Source: Thraustochytrium sp. TN22 (lineage: Eukaryota > Sar > Bigyra > Thraustochytrida > Thraustochytriidae). From it: a stretch of 23,166 nt of DNA. The number at the start of each line of letters is the position of its first letter. Within the stretch, counting starts at the first letter, position 1. The notes under the pieces are model-generated. The model was not told the origin of the DNA. It did not search any database and worked only from the letters and a program-made list of their open reading frames with translations. Made by a program: the position numbers and the translations under genes. Location: the NCBI GenBank assembly GCA_013306675.1, contig JABLUY010000382.1:1-23166 (forward strand), given 5' to 3'. Below are positions 8,101 to 15,054 of this stretch, one piece after another.

Positions 8101-9700
8101 CGCAGCAGCCGCCGCCGGCAATCACCCGGACGACGACGAGGCCGACGAGCCGGCCGCGGCGAGCGTCGTCAGCGTCACCTCCTCCAAGCGCCTTGCGCAT
8201 CCGACCCGCGCCGTGACGCAGCGCTTCAACGCCTACGACTCGGACGACGAGCACCTCGACGCCGGCGACACCGACGACGAGGCGGACCACGAGGACACGG
8301 ACGAGGAGGCCGAGGCGCACGAGGAGACCGAGGAGGAGCGCCTCGCGCGCATCTCGCGCGAGATCTACGAGGACGCCGTCAAGGCCACGGATCGCGAGGT
8401 GGCCATCCTCGAGGAGAACGGCGAGGACGTTGACGAGGCGCGCCGCGCCGCCATTCAGGAGGACTTTGAGCGCCAGTTCAAGCACCAGGCCGCCAAGTTC
8501 GAGGCGCGCCGCCAGCGCAACGAGCGCCTCAAGGAGGAGGCCTCCAAGTGGTGGTACGGTGTGGGCGACTCGCTTGGCGGCACCGTGCAGGCCGCCGCTC
8601 GTGGCGTGCAACAGGCCGCCTCGGGCGCCCTGCGCGTTCTCGTGGAGCACGGTCCCAAGCTCATCATCAACCAGGAGCACCGCCGCGCGCTTGAGGAGCA
8701 CCCCGCGTATCAGGCCATCAAGGAGCGTACCGTCGAATACCATGAGAACCTGGGCAAGATGAAGGACGACCGTACGCAGGCCGCGCAGGACGAGCTGCAG
8801 CACCAAATCGACCGCAAGGAGCGCGTCAAGGGCGAGACGTCGGAGGGTGTCCCGCCCCCGCTGCGCAAGCAAGCCACCGCCACCGGCGTCATTGTTCACG
8901 TAGACGCTGACGAGATGAGCACCCCGGTCGAGTCCGCCAAGACCCAGTTTGCCGAGCTCACCAAGCTCGTGCAGTCCGGCAAGATCGCGCCCGAGGAGAT
9001 GGCCGGCATGGTCAAGGACCTCACCGCGGCGCTCGACCGCCGCTCTTCTCGCAAGTACTCGCAACAATCCGACTACACCGAGTACGGCGACGATGAGAGC
9101 GAGGACGACTCGCTGCAGGGCCGCCCTGGCAACGATGGCTGGCTCGGCCAGCCGCTCCAGTACAAGCACGGGAGCTTCTTCCTCCGCATCCACGACAAGG
9201 TCCAGTCGGAGTTCTCCAACGAGACCTTCTCCGACATTAAGGTCTTCGTCATCGACTGCGCCTGGCAGCACGAACACGACCGTCGCCTGTACGGCTACTG
9301 GCGCGCCAAGGCGCGCAAGCCCGACCTCGACGCGCTTGCTACTGCCATGGAGAAGAACAAGTCTAAACTCTTCAAGATCGGCAAGAAGGAGGCCCTGCCC
9401 CCCTTCCCGCTTCGCGCCCAGGACGAGCCCGTGCGCCGCAAGTCCGGAAACCGCAAGTCGCGCATCTTCACGCGCAAGCCCAACGCCAAGCCGCCCCTGC
9501 GCACCCAGGCGTCCGCGCGCGAGTACAAGCTTGACCGCCACGTGTCCGAGGTCCAGGAGTGGATGGGCGAGATTCTCTCGCTCGCCAGCCACCTCCCTCT
9601 CAAGCCCTCCGCCGACCACCCGCTCATCAAGCTCAAGGAATTCAACAGCCTCTTTGAGGTTGTCGACTTTGTCAAGGAGATTTGCGCCACCATCGAGTGA
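5150..9700 (+). CDS. unconventional myosin heavy chain with C-terminal PX-like domain (class XXX-like)
   Basis: A 1516-residue actin-based motor in one exon. An SH3-like N-terminal segment (about 35-80) precedes the motor (about 85-830). The motor has P-loop GESGAGKT (190-197), switch I NGNSSRFGKF (from 245), switch II DIFGFE (from 501), relay FEQLLINFTNESLQ, actin-binding/SH region CSFIRCVKPN and converter GHTKVFFKAGE, so it should hydrolyse ATP. Two IQ-like light-chain sites follow (about 856-870 and 890-913), then a highly charged helix (about 917-985), an Ala run, an acidic disordered region and a second helical segment. The last 175 residues contain a divergent PX-like fold with PPFP and the helix REYKLDRHVSEVQEWMGEIL, suggesting phosphoinositide-directed membrane cargo. 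PX-bearing myosins are described as class XXX in oomycetes. The motor call is secure; the PX and class assignments are moderate. Confidence 0.95.
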   Translation: MRKSLGRLSQRLRKGSQQQSKQGGEDDGPHVLHQFAENEEAWLNDPENDHDWVRCTVLSQAGVFATVKVEKKRKAEQVDLRERGLYPANKSVQADMTSLHHINEPCILYNLEQRSYKDEPYTFMGNVLVAVNPLKRIADPPGALGTRKAANAPHPFAIAEYAFQQMSFAADNRKRQEADAIANQSVVTSGESGAGKTESSKMVLRHLVQRTLDDQPGSAMSDIDRRLLDSNPITEAFGNASTLRNGNSSRFGKFMKLHFEQLPSDRGTAALWRICAASIQTYLLERSRITMHEDGERNYHCFYLLLAGMDARGLSALGLDEARKVGFRYLSPSAVADSTALDPHALDAEVHKGDAARFQELQEAMEATGFSAEERDSIWRVLAGVLHLGNATFVDHEEEEGDVAEVVPLGGGYDPLQAAATMLGVEPDGLERLLLERQLSTRDGDITVHRNANTASFARDAVAKGVYSILFDHIVERINVALDGSGGTLDTDDLPFIGVLDIFGFESFRRNGFEQLLINFTNESLQSTFNRKVFEAELSLYEREGLVIDQAMSLPPGNEPAMELLAGKLKNPGSGDPTRENKDAILVDLDEEGRGYQPSDAKLLKTYNKKFTGHPNYNNPRIHPKHAHERFRIRHYAGAVVYTVDKFLVKNNDALPSEVNELFAASSSPVLAPIFAERAAEAAASRRGKPPVRSIVRAFRDQIIELTSTLDSTACSFIRCVKPNADMRRGKAPTWFDRSYVGHQLKHLSIPQTAVVLRSGLPTRLAYASLVDSYMNVLPEDATRRFRRAGQDQIDGKMFVMALFWAFEINPATFKLGHTKVFFKAGEIASLDKVLQEATLWTSSADPAVKDKKKQVVRRFRMYYARLRWRRALAKQVAINIFHRLLVSRREAAITVQCAFRSSRARYALRKLRHQHEVEEEERRAREELERIKREEAERAAEREAELARIAAEEEEKIQVELERHKTVIAEQAADRARSLAAAAAAAAAGNHPDDDEADEPAAASVVSVTSSKRLAHPTRAVTQRFNAYDSDDEHLDAGDTDDEADHEDTDEEAEAHEETEEERLARISREIYEDAVKATDREVAILEENGEDVDEARRAAIQEDFERQFKHQAAKFEARRQRNERLKEEASKWWYGVGDSLGGTVQAAARGVQQAASGALRVLVEHGPKLIINQEHRRALEEHPAYQAIKERTVEYHENLGKMKDDRTQAAQDELQHQIDRKERVKGETSEGVPPPLRKQATATGVIVHVDADEMSTPVESAKTQFAELTKLVQSGKIAPEEMAGMVKDLTAALDRRSSRKYSQQSDYTEYGDDESEDDSLQGRPGNDGWLGQPLQYKHGSFFLRIHDKVQSEFSNETFSDIKVFVIDCAWQHEHDRRLYGYWRAKARKPDLDALATAMEKNKSKLFKIGKKEALPPFPLRAQDEPVRRKSGNRKSRIFTRKPNAKPPLRTQASAREYKLDRHVSEVQEWMGEILSLASHLPLKPSADHPLIKLKEFNSLFEVVDFVKEICATIE

Positions 9701-10005
9701 GTGCGCCGGGACAAAACAGCCTCTGTGTGAGGTCTGGGCCAGAATTCCGAGTGAACACGAGCGTCCATAGCCGCCGCGCATCTGCACTCGTCGGCGAGTG
9801 CGCCTCTATTGCTTTCATTGATGATCAACATGATGACCTTTTCGTTTTACGTTCATTCCTCATCATCGCGTCATCGATTTACTGCACACGGGTCAAATTG
9901 CATGGTGGCAAAACCTTTTTTGCCACCAATACACAATACGATACGATCCATACGATCGTCTCTTGGCGCTCATGGCAGCGCACGCAGGACGACCTTGTCC
10001 TTTGA
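9701..10005. other. convergent 3' spacer between myosin and methyltransferase
   Basis: This 305-bp region is clearly more AT-rich than its flanks and should hold the 3' ends of both converging transcripts. It contains a perfect inverted repeat at 9903-9928, followed by ACGAT repeats around 9938-9957. I see no gene in it. Confidence 0.7.
9903..9928. terminator. perfect hairpin between convergent genes, possible bidirectional 3'-end element
   Basis: TGGTGGCAAAA, a CCTT loop, then TTTTGCCACCA: an 11-bp perfect stem with a 4-base loop. It lies 203 bp after the myosin stop and 78 bp after the methyltransferase stop (on the opposite strand). Because it is symmetrical it would form in either transcript. 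A 3'-end processing or termination role is inference. Confidence 0.45.
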
Positions 10006-10983
10006 TCAAGCATTCGCCTTGACATCCTCGCCACACTCGGTCCACATCTCGTAGAGCTCCAAAATCTCATTCTCCGGACCATGCAGAGTTTGAATGCAGC
10101 GATGCTGCACGCCAAGCTCGGTGCAATAGTCCAAAAAGTCCTGCACGCCATCCGCCTTGCGGCGCTCCAGAGCGTTGAGCGTGAGCGTTTCCCGGTTGGG
10201 CTTGCTCAGCGCGCGGATGCAGTCCGCGAGCGCGCGCCAAGAGTCGCCGTAGAGCTCCTGATAGACACAGTCGGACACGAGGATGAGGTCAAAAGGCTCA
10301 GCCGCGTTGGTCGAAGACTCCTCCGGCTCCTCCCAATCCAGCGTGTCGACGATGGGGCGCGCCTTGTCAGCGGCATCGCCAAAGTTGACCTCCACGTTGC
10401 GCCTCAGAAGGTCCGGCAGCGGGTCCTGCTCTGTGAGGATGACCTCGCGCGCGCCGAGGAGCTGACAAGCCATGCCTGGCACGCCCAGACCGCTGCCCAG
10501 CTCCAGCACGCGCTTGCCCTTGACGTCCACGTGCGCGCGCAGGTGCTCGCACAACAAGAGCGCGGCGGGCCAGACGACCGTGCCGGCCCAGCACGCGCCT
10601 GAGAAGATGGGTTGGATGCTCTCCTCCGTGAACGTCAGCTGCAGCTGCAAGGTCCACTCGCCCCAGAGCTGCACCTTGGCCTCGGTCAGCGACTGCTCCT
10701 TCACGTGCGCGGACGCCTTGACGCGCTGCCGGAAGTCACCCAAGCTCTCCACATCATCGCCCGCGGCCTGGTTCTGCTCCTTCTCCTGCTCCTGCTGAAG
10801 CTGCTGGTCCTGATTCTGGCCCTGGCCCTGGTCCTGGTCCTGGCCCTGGCCCTGGCCCTGGGCCAACTTGAGCTCGCCGCGCCTCTGGAGCAGCGTGTAC
10901 GCGACGTCGCCGCGCTCCTGGCGTGCGCGAGCGGCCTCGGCGAGCCGCTCTGCGACGCCGTCGCGTCGCTCGAGCTCGGCCAT
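10006..10983 (-). CDS. METTL21-like protein-lysine methyltransferase (Methyltransf_16)
   Basis: A 325-residue SAM-dependent methyltransferase. The open frame extends to 11103 only through a GTG; the first ATG is at 10983 (MAELERRDGV). Residues about 40-75 are a Gln-rich repeat of GQ/DQ/NQ dipeptides. The catalytic fold starts near residue 90. It shows the family's aromatic entry motif WAGTVVWPAA (132-141), motif I VLELGSGLGVPG (159-170), an acidic post-I turn TEQD, and the D-x-x-Y signature SDCVY (Asp238-Tyr241) typical of METTL21/METTL22-type enzymes. These enzymes methylate lysines on proteins such as chaperones and elongation factors; this one's substrate cannot be read from sequence. The C-terminus LELYEMWTECGED is acidic. 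It converges on the myosin gene. Confidence 0.88.
   Translation of the reverse strand: MAELERRDGVAERLAEAARARQERGDVAYTLLQRRGELKLAQGQGQGQDQDQGQGQNQDQQLQQEQEKEQNQAAGDDVESLGDFRQRVKASAHVKEQSLTEAKVQLWGEWTLQLQLTFTEESIQPIFSGACWAGTVVWPAALLLCEHLRAHVDVKGKRVLELGSGLGVPGMACQLLGAREVILTEQDPLPDLLRRNVEVNFGDAADKARPIVDTLDWEEPEESSTNAAEPFDLILVSDCVYQELYGDSWRALADCIRALSKPNRETLTLNALERRKADGVQDFLDYCTELGVQHRCIQTLHGPENEILELYEMWTECGEDVKANA
10815..10865. repeat. coding hexanucleotide minisatellite in the methyltransferase
   Basis: Tandem CTGGCC/CTGGTC hexamers on the + strand encode alternating GQ and DQ dipeptides on the - strand. They lie in the disordered N-terminal region ahead of the catalytic fold. Confidence 0.85.
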
Positions 10984-11292
10984 CGCGGCTCTCTCCTTCG
11001 CTCGCGCGCCCTCTCGCTCAAGCTGTGGTCCTGCGGCGTGCTGCCGTGGCCTGCCCGGCCGTGCTCGCCGCTCCGGTTCGTCGCGCCGAGGTCTCTCGGC
11101 CACTCATCGGGCCCGTGGGGATCAGCCCGTGACTTGCGCGGCCTGGCGCGCGCCTCTTCCCACGCCCTGGGCTGAGACCGCGGCACCGGGGGGCGCAGAC
11201 ACGTGCGCGCTGACCCCTCCTCAGGCTGGGCTAGGCCTTCCTTCTTTCTCATCGTCCTACAAAGACTGCCAGTGGCAGCACTGCAGCTCTAG

Positions 11293-11723
11293 CTACTTCA
11301 CGGCGCGCACCGGCACCGCGCACGAGATGGCCACAGGACACCACCTGCAGCGCAGGTACTCCTGGCTAAGCTCGTCTGACGCGTTGCACGCGTTGGCGGC
11401 CGGCACAGCTCGCAGGAGGATCGCGTGCGCGCATGAGACCATCGCGACTTCAGCGCAGAGTTCATGGACCCTGGACCCAGCGCACGGCGCCTCGCGGCGC
11501 CCTCGCACGGCGACACAAGCTCGGCGGCTGTCCAAGTCCCGCCTCGCCGCGTGCGTGTCGCTCCGTCCCACGCCGCACGCGACGCCGAGCGCACTGCACT
11601 GGCCGTCACTCCAGTCGAAGTGCAGCGCAGTGCTGAGAGCGCACGCAGCGCCAGCAGTGGCACAGGCACAGCAAGTTCCTGCCGCGCCGCTCCCTCCGGG
11701 TCCCTCGCCTCCGCGCGCATCAT
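11293..11723 (-). CDS. possible small Cys-containing hypothetical protein, structure unresolved
   Basis: On the - strand, one frame from the double ATG at 11723/11720 reads MMRAEARDPEGAARQELAVP and then a hydrophobic stretch. A second frame ends in MVSCAHAILLRAVPAANACN followed by an SDELSQEYLRCRWC segment, with its stop at 11293. The second part has the G/C-ending codon pattern of the real genes. Joining them needs an intron that I cannot place with confidence. An AT-rich palindromic element just upstream (11766-11832) could be its promoter. I do not recognise a family, and it may be chance. Confidence 0.2.
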
Positions 11724-11765
11724 GATGCCGGCCACGGGCAGGTCAGCCAGATCGCCAGCCCCGCC

Positions 11766-11832
11766 ATTCAAATTTGAATTCACCTTCGAAGGCTTCTTCG
11801 AATCACTTCGGCGGCCTCGCCGCAAATTCAAA
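11766..11832. promoter_or_regulatory. AT-rich palindromic island
   Basis: An AT-rich patch in GC-rich surroundings. It contains the perfect 14-base palindrome ATTCAAATTTGAAT (11766-11779), the 10-base palindrome CCTTCGAAGG (11783-11792) and further TTCGAA/TTCAAA boxes up to 11832. The symmetry and the intergenic position suggest a transcription-factor binding cluster; no known factor is assigned. Confidence 0.4.
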
Positions 11833-12226
11833 ACCGCACGCGCCGGCCCGGCGGCTCTGCACCGCGCGAGCGCGGCTCGTCGCGGCGGCAGCGGTGTTGG
11901 CGGCGGCGGCGGCGGCGGCCGGAGCCACGCCGAGCCGCCCTCCCTCCTCCCCTCGGCGGGCGGCCTCCACGCGCCCTGGACGCGCGCCGCGCTGACTGCC
12001 AGTGGCTGGCCGAGCCGGGCGTGGCGCTTGCAGAGGAGTGGCACCGAGACTCCGAGTCAGTCAGCCTACTTCTAACTACCTCCTTCCCTTCTTCTTCCGC
12101 CTCGCCCGCGCTGCACGGTGCGGCCGCGCGCCTCCGCCTCCGCGCGGCCACGCAGCCAAACCCGGAGCGAGGCGCGGCGCCGAGACCGCGGCGCGGCTCG
12201 CGGGGCCGCGGCGACGCGCGCGCGGG

Positions 12227-12264
12227 GCTCGCTCGCTCGCTCGCTCGCTCGCTCGCTCGCTCGC
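12227..12264. repeat. (GCTC)n tetranucleotide repeat
   Basis: About nine and a half GCTC units lie in the leader of the kinase gene. It is the complement of the (GCGA)n seen before the myosin gene. Confidence 0.9.
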
Positions 12265-12537
12265 CTCGGCGGGAGGGCACGCAGGCAGGCAAGGGCCGCG
12301 CCGGCGGCCGGCGTCGACGCGCTTGCGAGCAAGGCACGGTGGGTGGCCTCCCTGCCTGCCTGCCAGGGGTCGGGCTCCGCGACGGGCTCGCGCGTGTGGT
12401 CAACGAGGAGCTAGCGCTGCCTGGCCTGGCCTGGTCGGGTGTGCTCGCCGGCTAGCCGCGCTACGCGTGCTCGCCAGCGCTTGGCCGGGCGTGGCCAAGA
12501 GGCGCGAGATCTTTTTGGGGGGCGCGCCCCGCGCGCT

Positions 12538-14928
12538 ATGAAGCGAGTGCACGAGAGCGTGGACTACGTCAAGCACCGCGACCCGAAGCAAATGTTCACG
12601 CTGGCGGAGCAGATGCGCAATGTGGATCTGCGCAAGGACAACCTCCTGGAGAACGTCCGTGCAGTAAGCATCCCCGAGTACAAGGTGGTGCGCGATGCCT
12701 CCGGCACCAAGTTCGTCGTGTACGTGGTCCACGTGCGCGCGGGCGACGCGGCCTGGGAGCTTGAGCGCCGCTACAACGAGTTCCACCAGCTGTACGACGC
12801 CCTGTCGGCGTCCAAAGCCGGCGCGCAAGGCCTGCCACCGCTGCCGCCCAAGCGCATGTTCGGCGGCTTCTCCAAGGACTTCTTGCGCAAGCGCCAGGCC
12901 GGCCTCGAGGAATACCTACAGGCCCTGGTATCCACTCCCGCGCTCATGCGCGTCGATCAGGTGCGTGACTTCCTCTGGTACTCGCACCGCATGCTGTCCG
13001 GCTACGGCAGCGGCAGCGACCATCGCCACCAAGCCTCCTTCCAAGCGCCCGCGCCGCGCGACGCGGGGGGCGCCGCCGTCGCGCAAGCCGCCTCCTCGCC
13101 GCCCGCGCATAAGCCGGAGATGCCCACGCCGCGCAAGTCCGTCGCCAGCGCCGGCAGCCGCGGCTCTGCCGGCGGCCTCGCGGCCCCCGCCTCCGCCAAT
13201 CGCCGCTCGGACCCAATGCCACTTCACCACGCCTCGTCCGGCGGCGCCAGCATGGCCGAGATCAACCTCACCGAGGTCGACGACATCCTCGACCTCGAGC
13301 CCAATGACAGCGACAGCGAGGATATTGGGCCCAGTGACCACGAGAGGCATCCGCGCGGAGCGCCCCACGAGGAGTTCGCCGCGGGCCGCCTCGAGGATGG
13401 CATGGACGCCGGCAACGAGGAGGAGACCTCCAGCGCCGACGACGCCCACGCCCGCCCGCCCAAGCAGCAGCTTTTCGTCGACACGGGCGCCTCCGGCCGT
13501 GGCGCCGGCCCTGCGCAAACCCCCTCGGCCGTCTCGGCCGTCTCGACCGGCTCATCCGCCACGGCCACCTCGGCGACTCCGTACGCGTCCGCTGCGGCCA
13601 GCTTGCGGCAGCAGTCCTCGCCGCCTAGGCAGGGCTCGGACGAGGACCAGGACGAAGACCAGGACGAAGACCAGGAGGACGACCAGGCCAAGGACGGCAG
13701 CGCAGACGAGGCAGCCACGCCCGCCGCGCCGCGGAAGAAGCCATCCTTAGAGGACTTTGAGATGGTGCGCGTCCTCGGCAAGGGCTCCTTCGGCAAGGTT
13801 CTGCTCTGCCGCAAGCGGGACAACGGCAAGCTGTACGCCATCAAGGTGCTCAAGAAGCAGCACGTGGTCAAGCGGCGCCAGGTCGCGCACACCAAGACGG
13901 AGCGCAGCGTGCTCGGGCTTGTGGACCACCCCTTTGTCGTCAAGCTGCACTACGCCTTCCAGACCGGTGACAAGCTGCACTTTGTGCTGGACTTTTGCTC
14001 CGGCGGCGAGCTCTTCTTCCACCTCGGCCGCGCCGGCCGCTTCAGCGAGAGCCTCGGCCGCTTCTACACCGCCGAGATCGCGCTCGCGCTCGGCCACCTG
14101 CACACCAAGGGCGTTGTCTACCGCGACCTCAAGCCGGAGAACATCTTGCTAGACGCCGAGGGCCACATCAAGCTCGCCGATTTTGGCCTCTCCAAGGAGG
14201 GCATCGTCTCGGGCATCAAGGGCACGCACAGCTTCTGCGGCACGCCAGAGTACCTCGCCCCCGAGGTGCTTAACCGCACCGGCCACGGCACGTCGGTCGA
14301 CTGGTGGTCGCTCGGCGCTTTGCTCTACGAGATGCTCACGGGCCTGCCGCCCTGGTACAGCCAGGACCGCCAGAAGATGTTCGCCTCCATCCGCAGCTCC
14401 GAGCTGCGTTTCCCGGATTGCGTCTCGTCGCTCGCGCAGCTCATCCTCACCGACTTTCTCGAGCGCGACGTCACCAAGCGTCTCGGGTCCGTGCGGGACG
14501 TTGAGGAGATCAAGGAGCACCCGTTCTTTCAGTTTATGGACTGGGATCGCCTCTCCAGGCGCGAGATCCCCTCGCCCTTCGTGCCCCACCTGCAGTCGCA
14601 GACGGACACCAACAACTTTGATATGCAATTCACGCGCATGCCGATCAACAGCATTGACGCGAGCAGCTTTGTCGGGTCCCCTCGCAACATGATCTCTTCT
14701 TCCGTGCTCTCCGAGGGCCAGGGCCTCTTTGACAACTTCACCTACGCCGAGCCCTCCTCCTTTACCGCGCACATGCAACAGATGCAAATGCAAATGCAGC
14801 AGCAGCAGCAGCAACAGCAGCAACAGCAGCAGAGCGCCTCGCCCAACGCACCAGCGCATTCACCGTCGCTACGCGCGCCGCCTCACTCCCCGTCTGGCGG
14901 TATGCGCAGCGGGCTCATGTTCGAATAG
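12538..14928 (+). CDS. PX-domain AGC-family serine/threonine kinase (SGK3-like architecture)
   Basis: A 796-residue kinase from ATG 12538; the frame upstream opens only at GTG. The PX domain (about 39-149) has the phosphoinositide-binding motif RRYNEF (77-82), LPPLPPK and RKRQAGLEEYL, predicting endosomal PI3P-type membrane binding. A disordered Ala/Ser-rich and acidic linker (about 155-405) includes DEDQ repeats. The kinase domain (about 408-665) shows GKGSFGKV (414-421), Lys436, YRDLKPEN with catalytic Asp530, DFG Asp548 and the activation-loop Ser565 in SFCGTPEYLAPE, so all catalytic residues are present. An AGC tail follows with hydrophobic motif FDNFTY (731-736), where Thr735 is the likely TORC2-type site. 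A poly-Gln tract and Ser/Pro-rich end follow. The AGC assignment is firm. SGK3-like describes the domain order, not proven orthology. Confidence 0.95.
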   Translation: MKRVHESVDYVKHRDPKQMFTLAEQMRNVDLRKDNLLENVRAVSIPEYKVVRDASGTKFVVYVVHVRAGDAAWELERRYNEFHQLYDALSASKAGAQGLPPLPPKRMFGGFSKDFLRKRQAGLEEYLQALVSTPALMRVDQVRDFLWYSHRMLSGYGSGSDHRHQASFQAPAPRDAGGAAVAQAASSPPAHKPEMPTPRKSVASAGSRGSAGGLAAPASANRRSDPMPLHHASSGGASMAEINLTEVDDILDLEPNDSDSEDIGPSDHERHPRGAPHEEFAAGRLEDGMDAGNEEETSSADDAHARPPKQQLFVDTGASGRGAGPAQTPSAVSAVSTGSSATATSATPYASAAASLRQQSSPPRQGSDEDQDEDQDEDQEDDQAKDGSADEAATPAAPRKKPSLEDFEMVRVLGKGSFGKVLLCRKRDNGKLYAIKVLKKQHVVKRRQVAHTKTERSVLGLVDHPFVVKLHYAFQTGDKLHFVLDFCSGGELFFHLGRAGRFSESLGRFYTAEIALALGHLHTKGVVYRDLKPENILLDAEGHIKLADFGLSKEGIVSGIKGTHSFCGTPEYLAPEVLNRTGHGTSVDWWSLGALLYEMLTGLPPWYSQDRQKMFASIRSSELRFPDCVSSLAQLILTDFLERDVTKRLGSVRDVEEIKEHPFFQFMDWDRLSRREIPSPFVPHLQSQTDTNNFDMQFTRMPINSIDASSFVGSPRNMISSSVLSEGQGLFDNFTYAEPSSFTAHMQQMQMQMQQQQQQQQQQQQSASPNAPAHSPSLRAPPHSPSGGMRSGLMFE
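13639..13686 (+). repeat. coding DEDQ minisatellite in the kinase linker
   Basis: Four near-identical 12-base units (GACGARGACCAG type) encode DEDQ repeats in the acidic linker between the PX and kinase domains. Confidence 0.85.
14796..14832 (+). repeat. CAG/CAA poly-glutamine tract in the kinase C-terminus
   Basis: Mixed CAG and CAA codons encode about 13 glutamines just after an MQMQMQ stretch and beyond the hydrophobic motif. The tract may vary in length between strains. Confidence 0.9.
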
Positions 14929-15054
14929 AGATGATCAGCAACCAATCCCCCACCCCCCCTTCCCTGAATGTACAGTCCGTCTCACACACAATAATTCGGG
15001 CTGGCCGATGAAGAAACCGTAAGCTTACTTACATTACTCACTCCCCATCACTCA
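14929..15054. other. short convergent 3' spacer between the kinase and the polymerase-like gene
   Basis: Only 126 bp separate the two stops. The spacer has a C-rich run, a 10-base palindrome GTAAGCTTAC near 15019 and ACTC/ATCACTC short repeats. Both 3' untranslated regions must fit here or overlap. Confidence 0.7.

Larger units (their letters stand above)
10984..12537. other. 1.5-kb divergent intergenic region
   Basis: This region separates the methyltransferase start (-) from the kinase start (+) and should carry both promoters. It contains two copies of a 13-base element (11264-11276 and 11994-12006), a possible small - strand gene (about 11293-11723), an AT-rich palindromic island (11766-11832), a (GGC)n run near 11897, a (GCTC)n repeat (12227-12264) and a 12-base G+C palindrome just before the kinase ATG (12519-12530). 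Long frames here are otherwise low complexity. Confidence 0.55.

Noticed and set aside
6467-9787. 1106-residue open frame on the - strand inside the myosin gene
   Set aside because: It is the antisense shadow of a GC3-rich gene. Its translation is Leu/Val/Arg/Gly-rich low complexity with no domain, while the + strand encodes a complete myosin.
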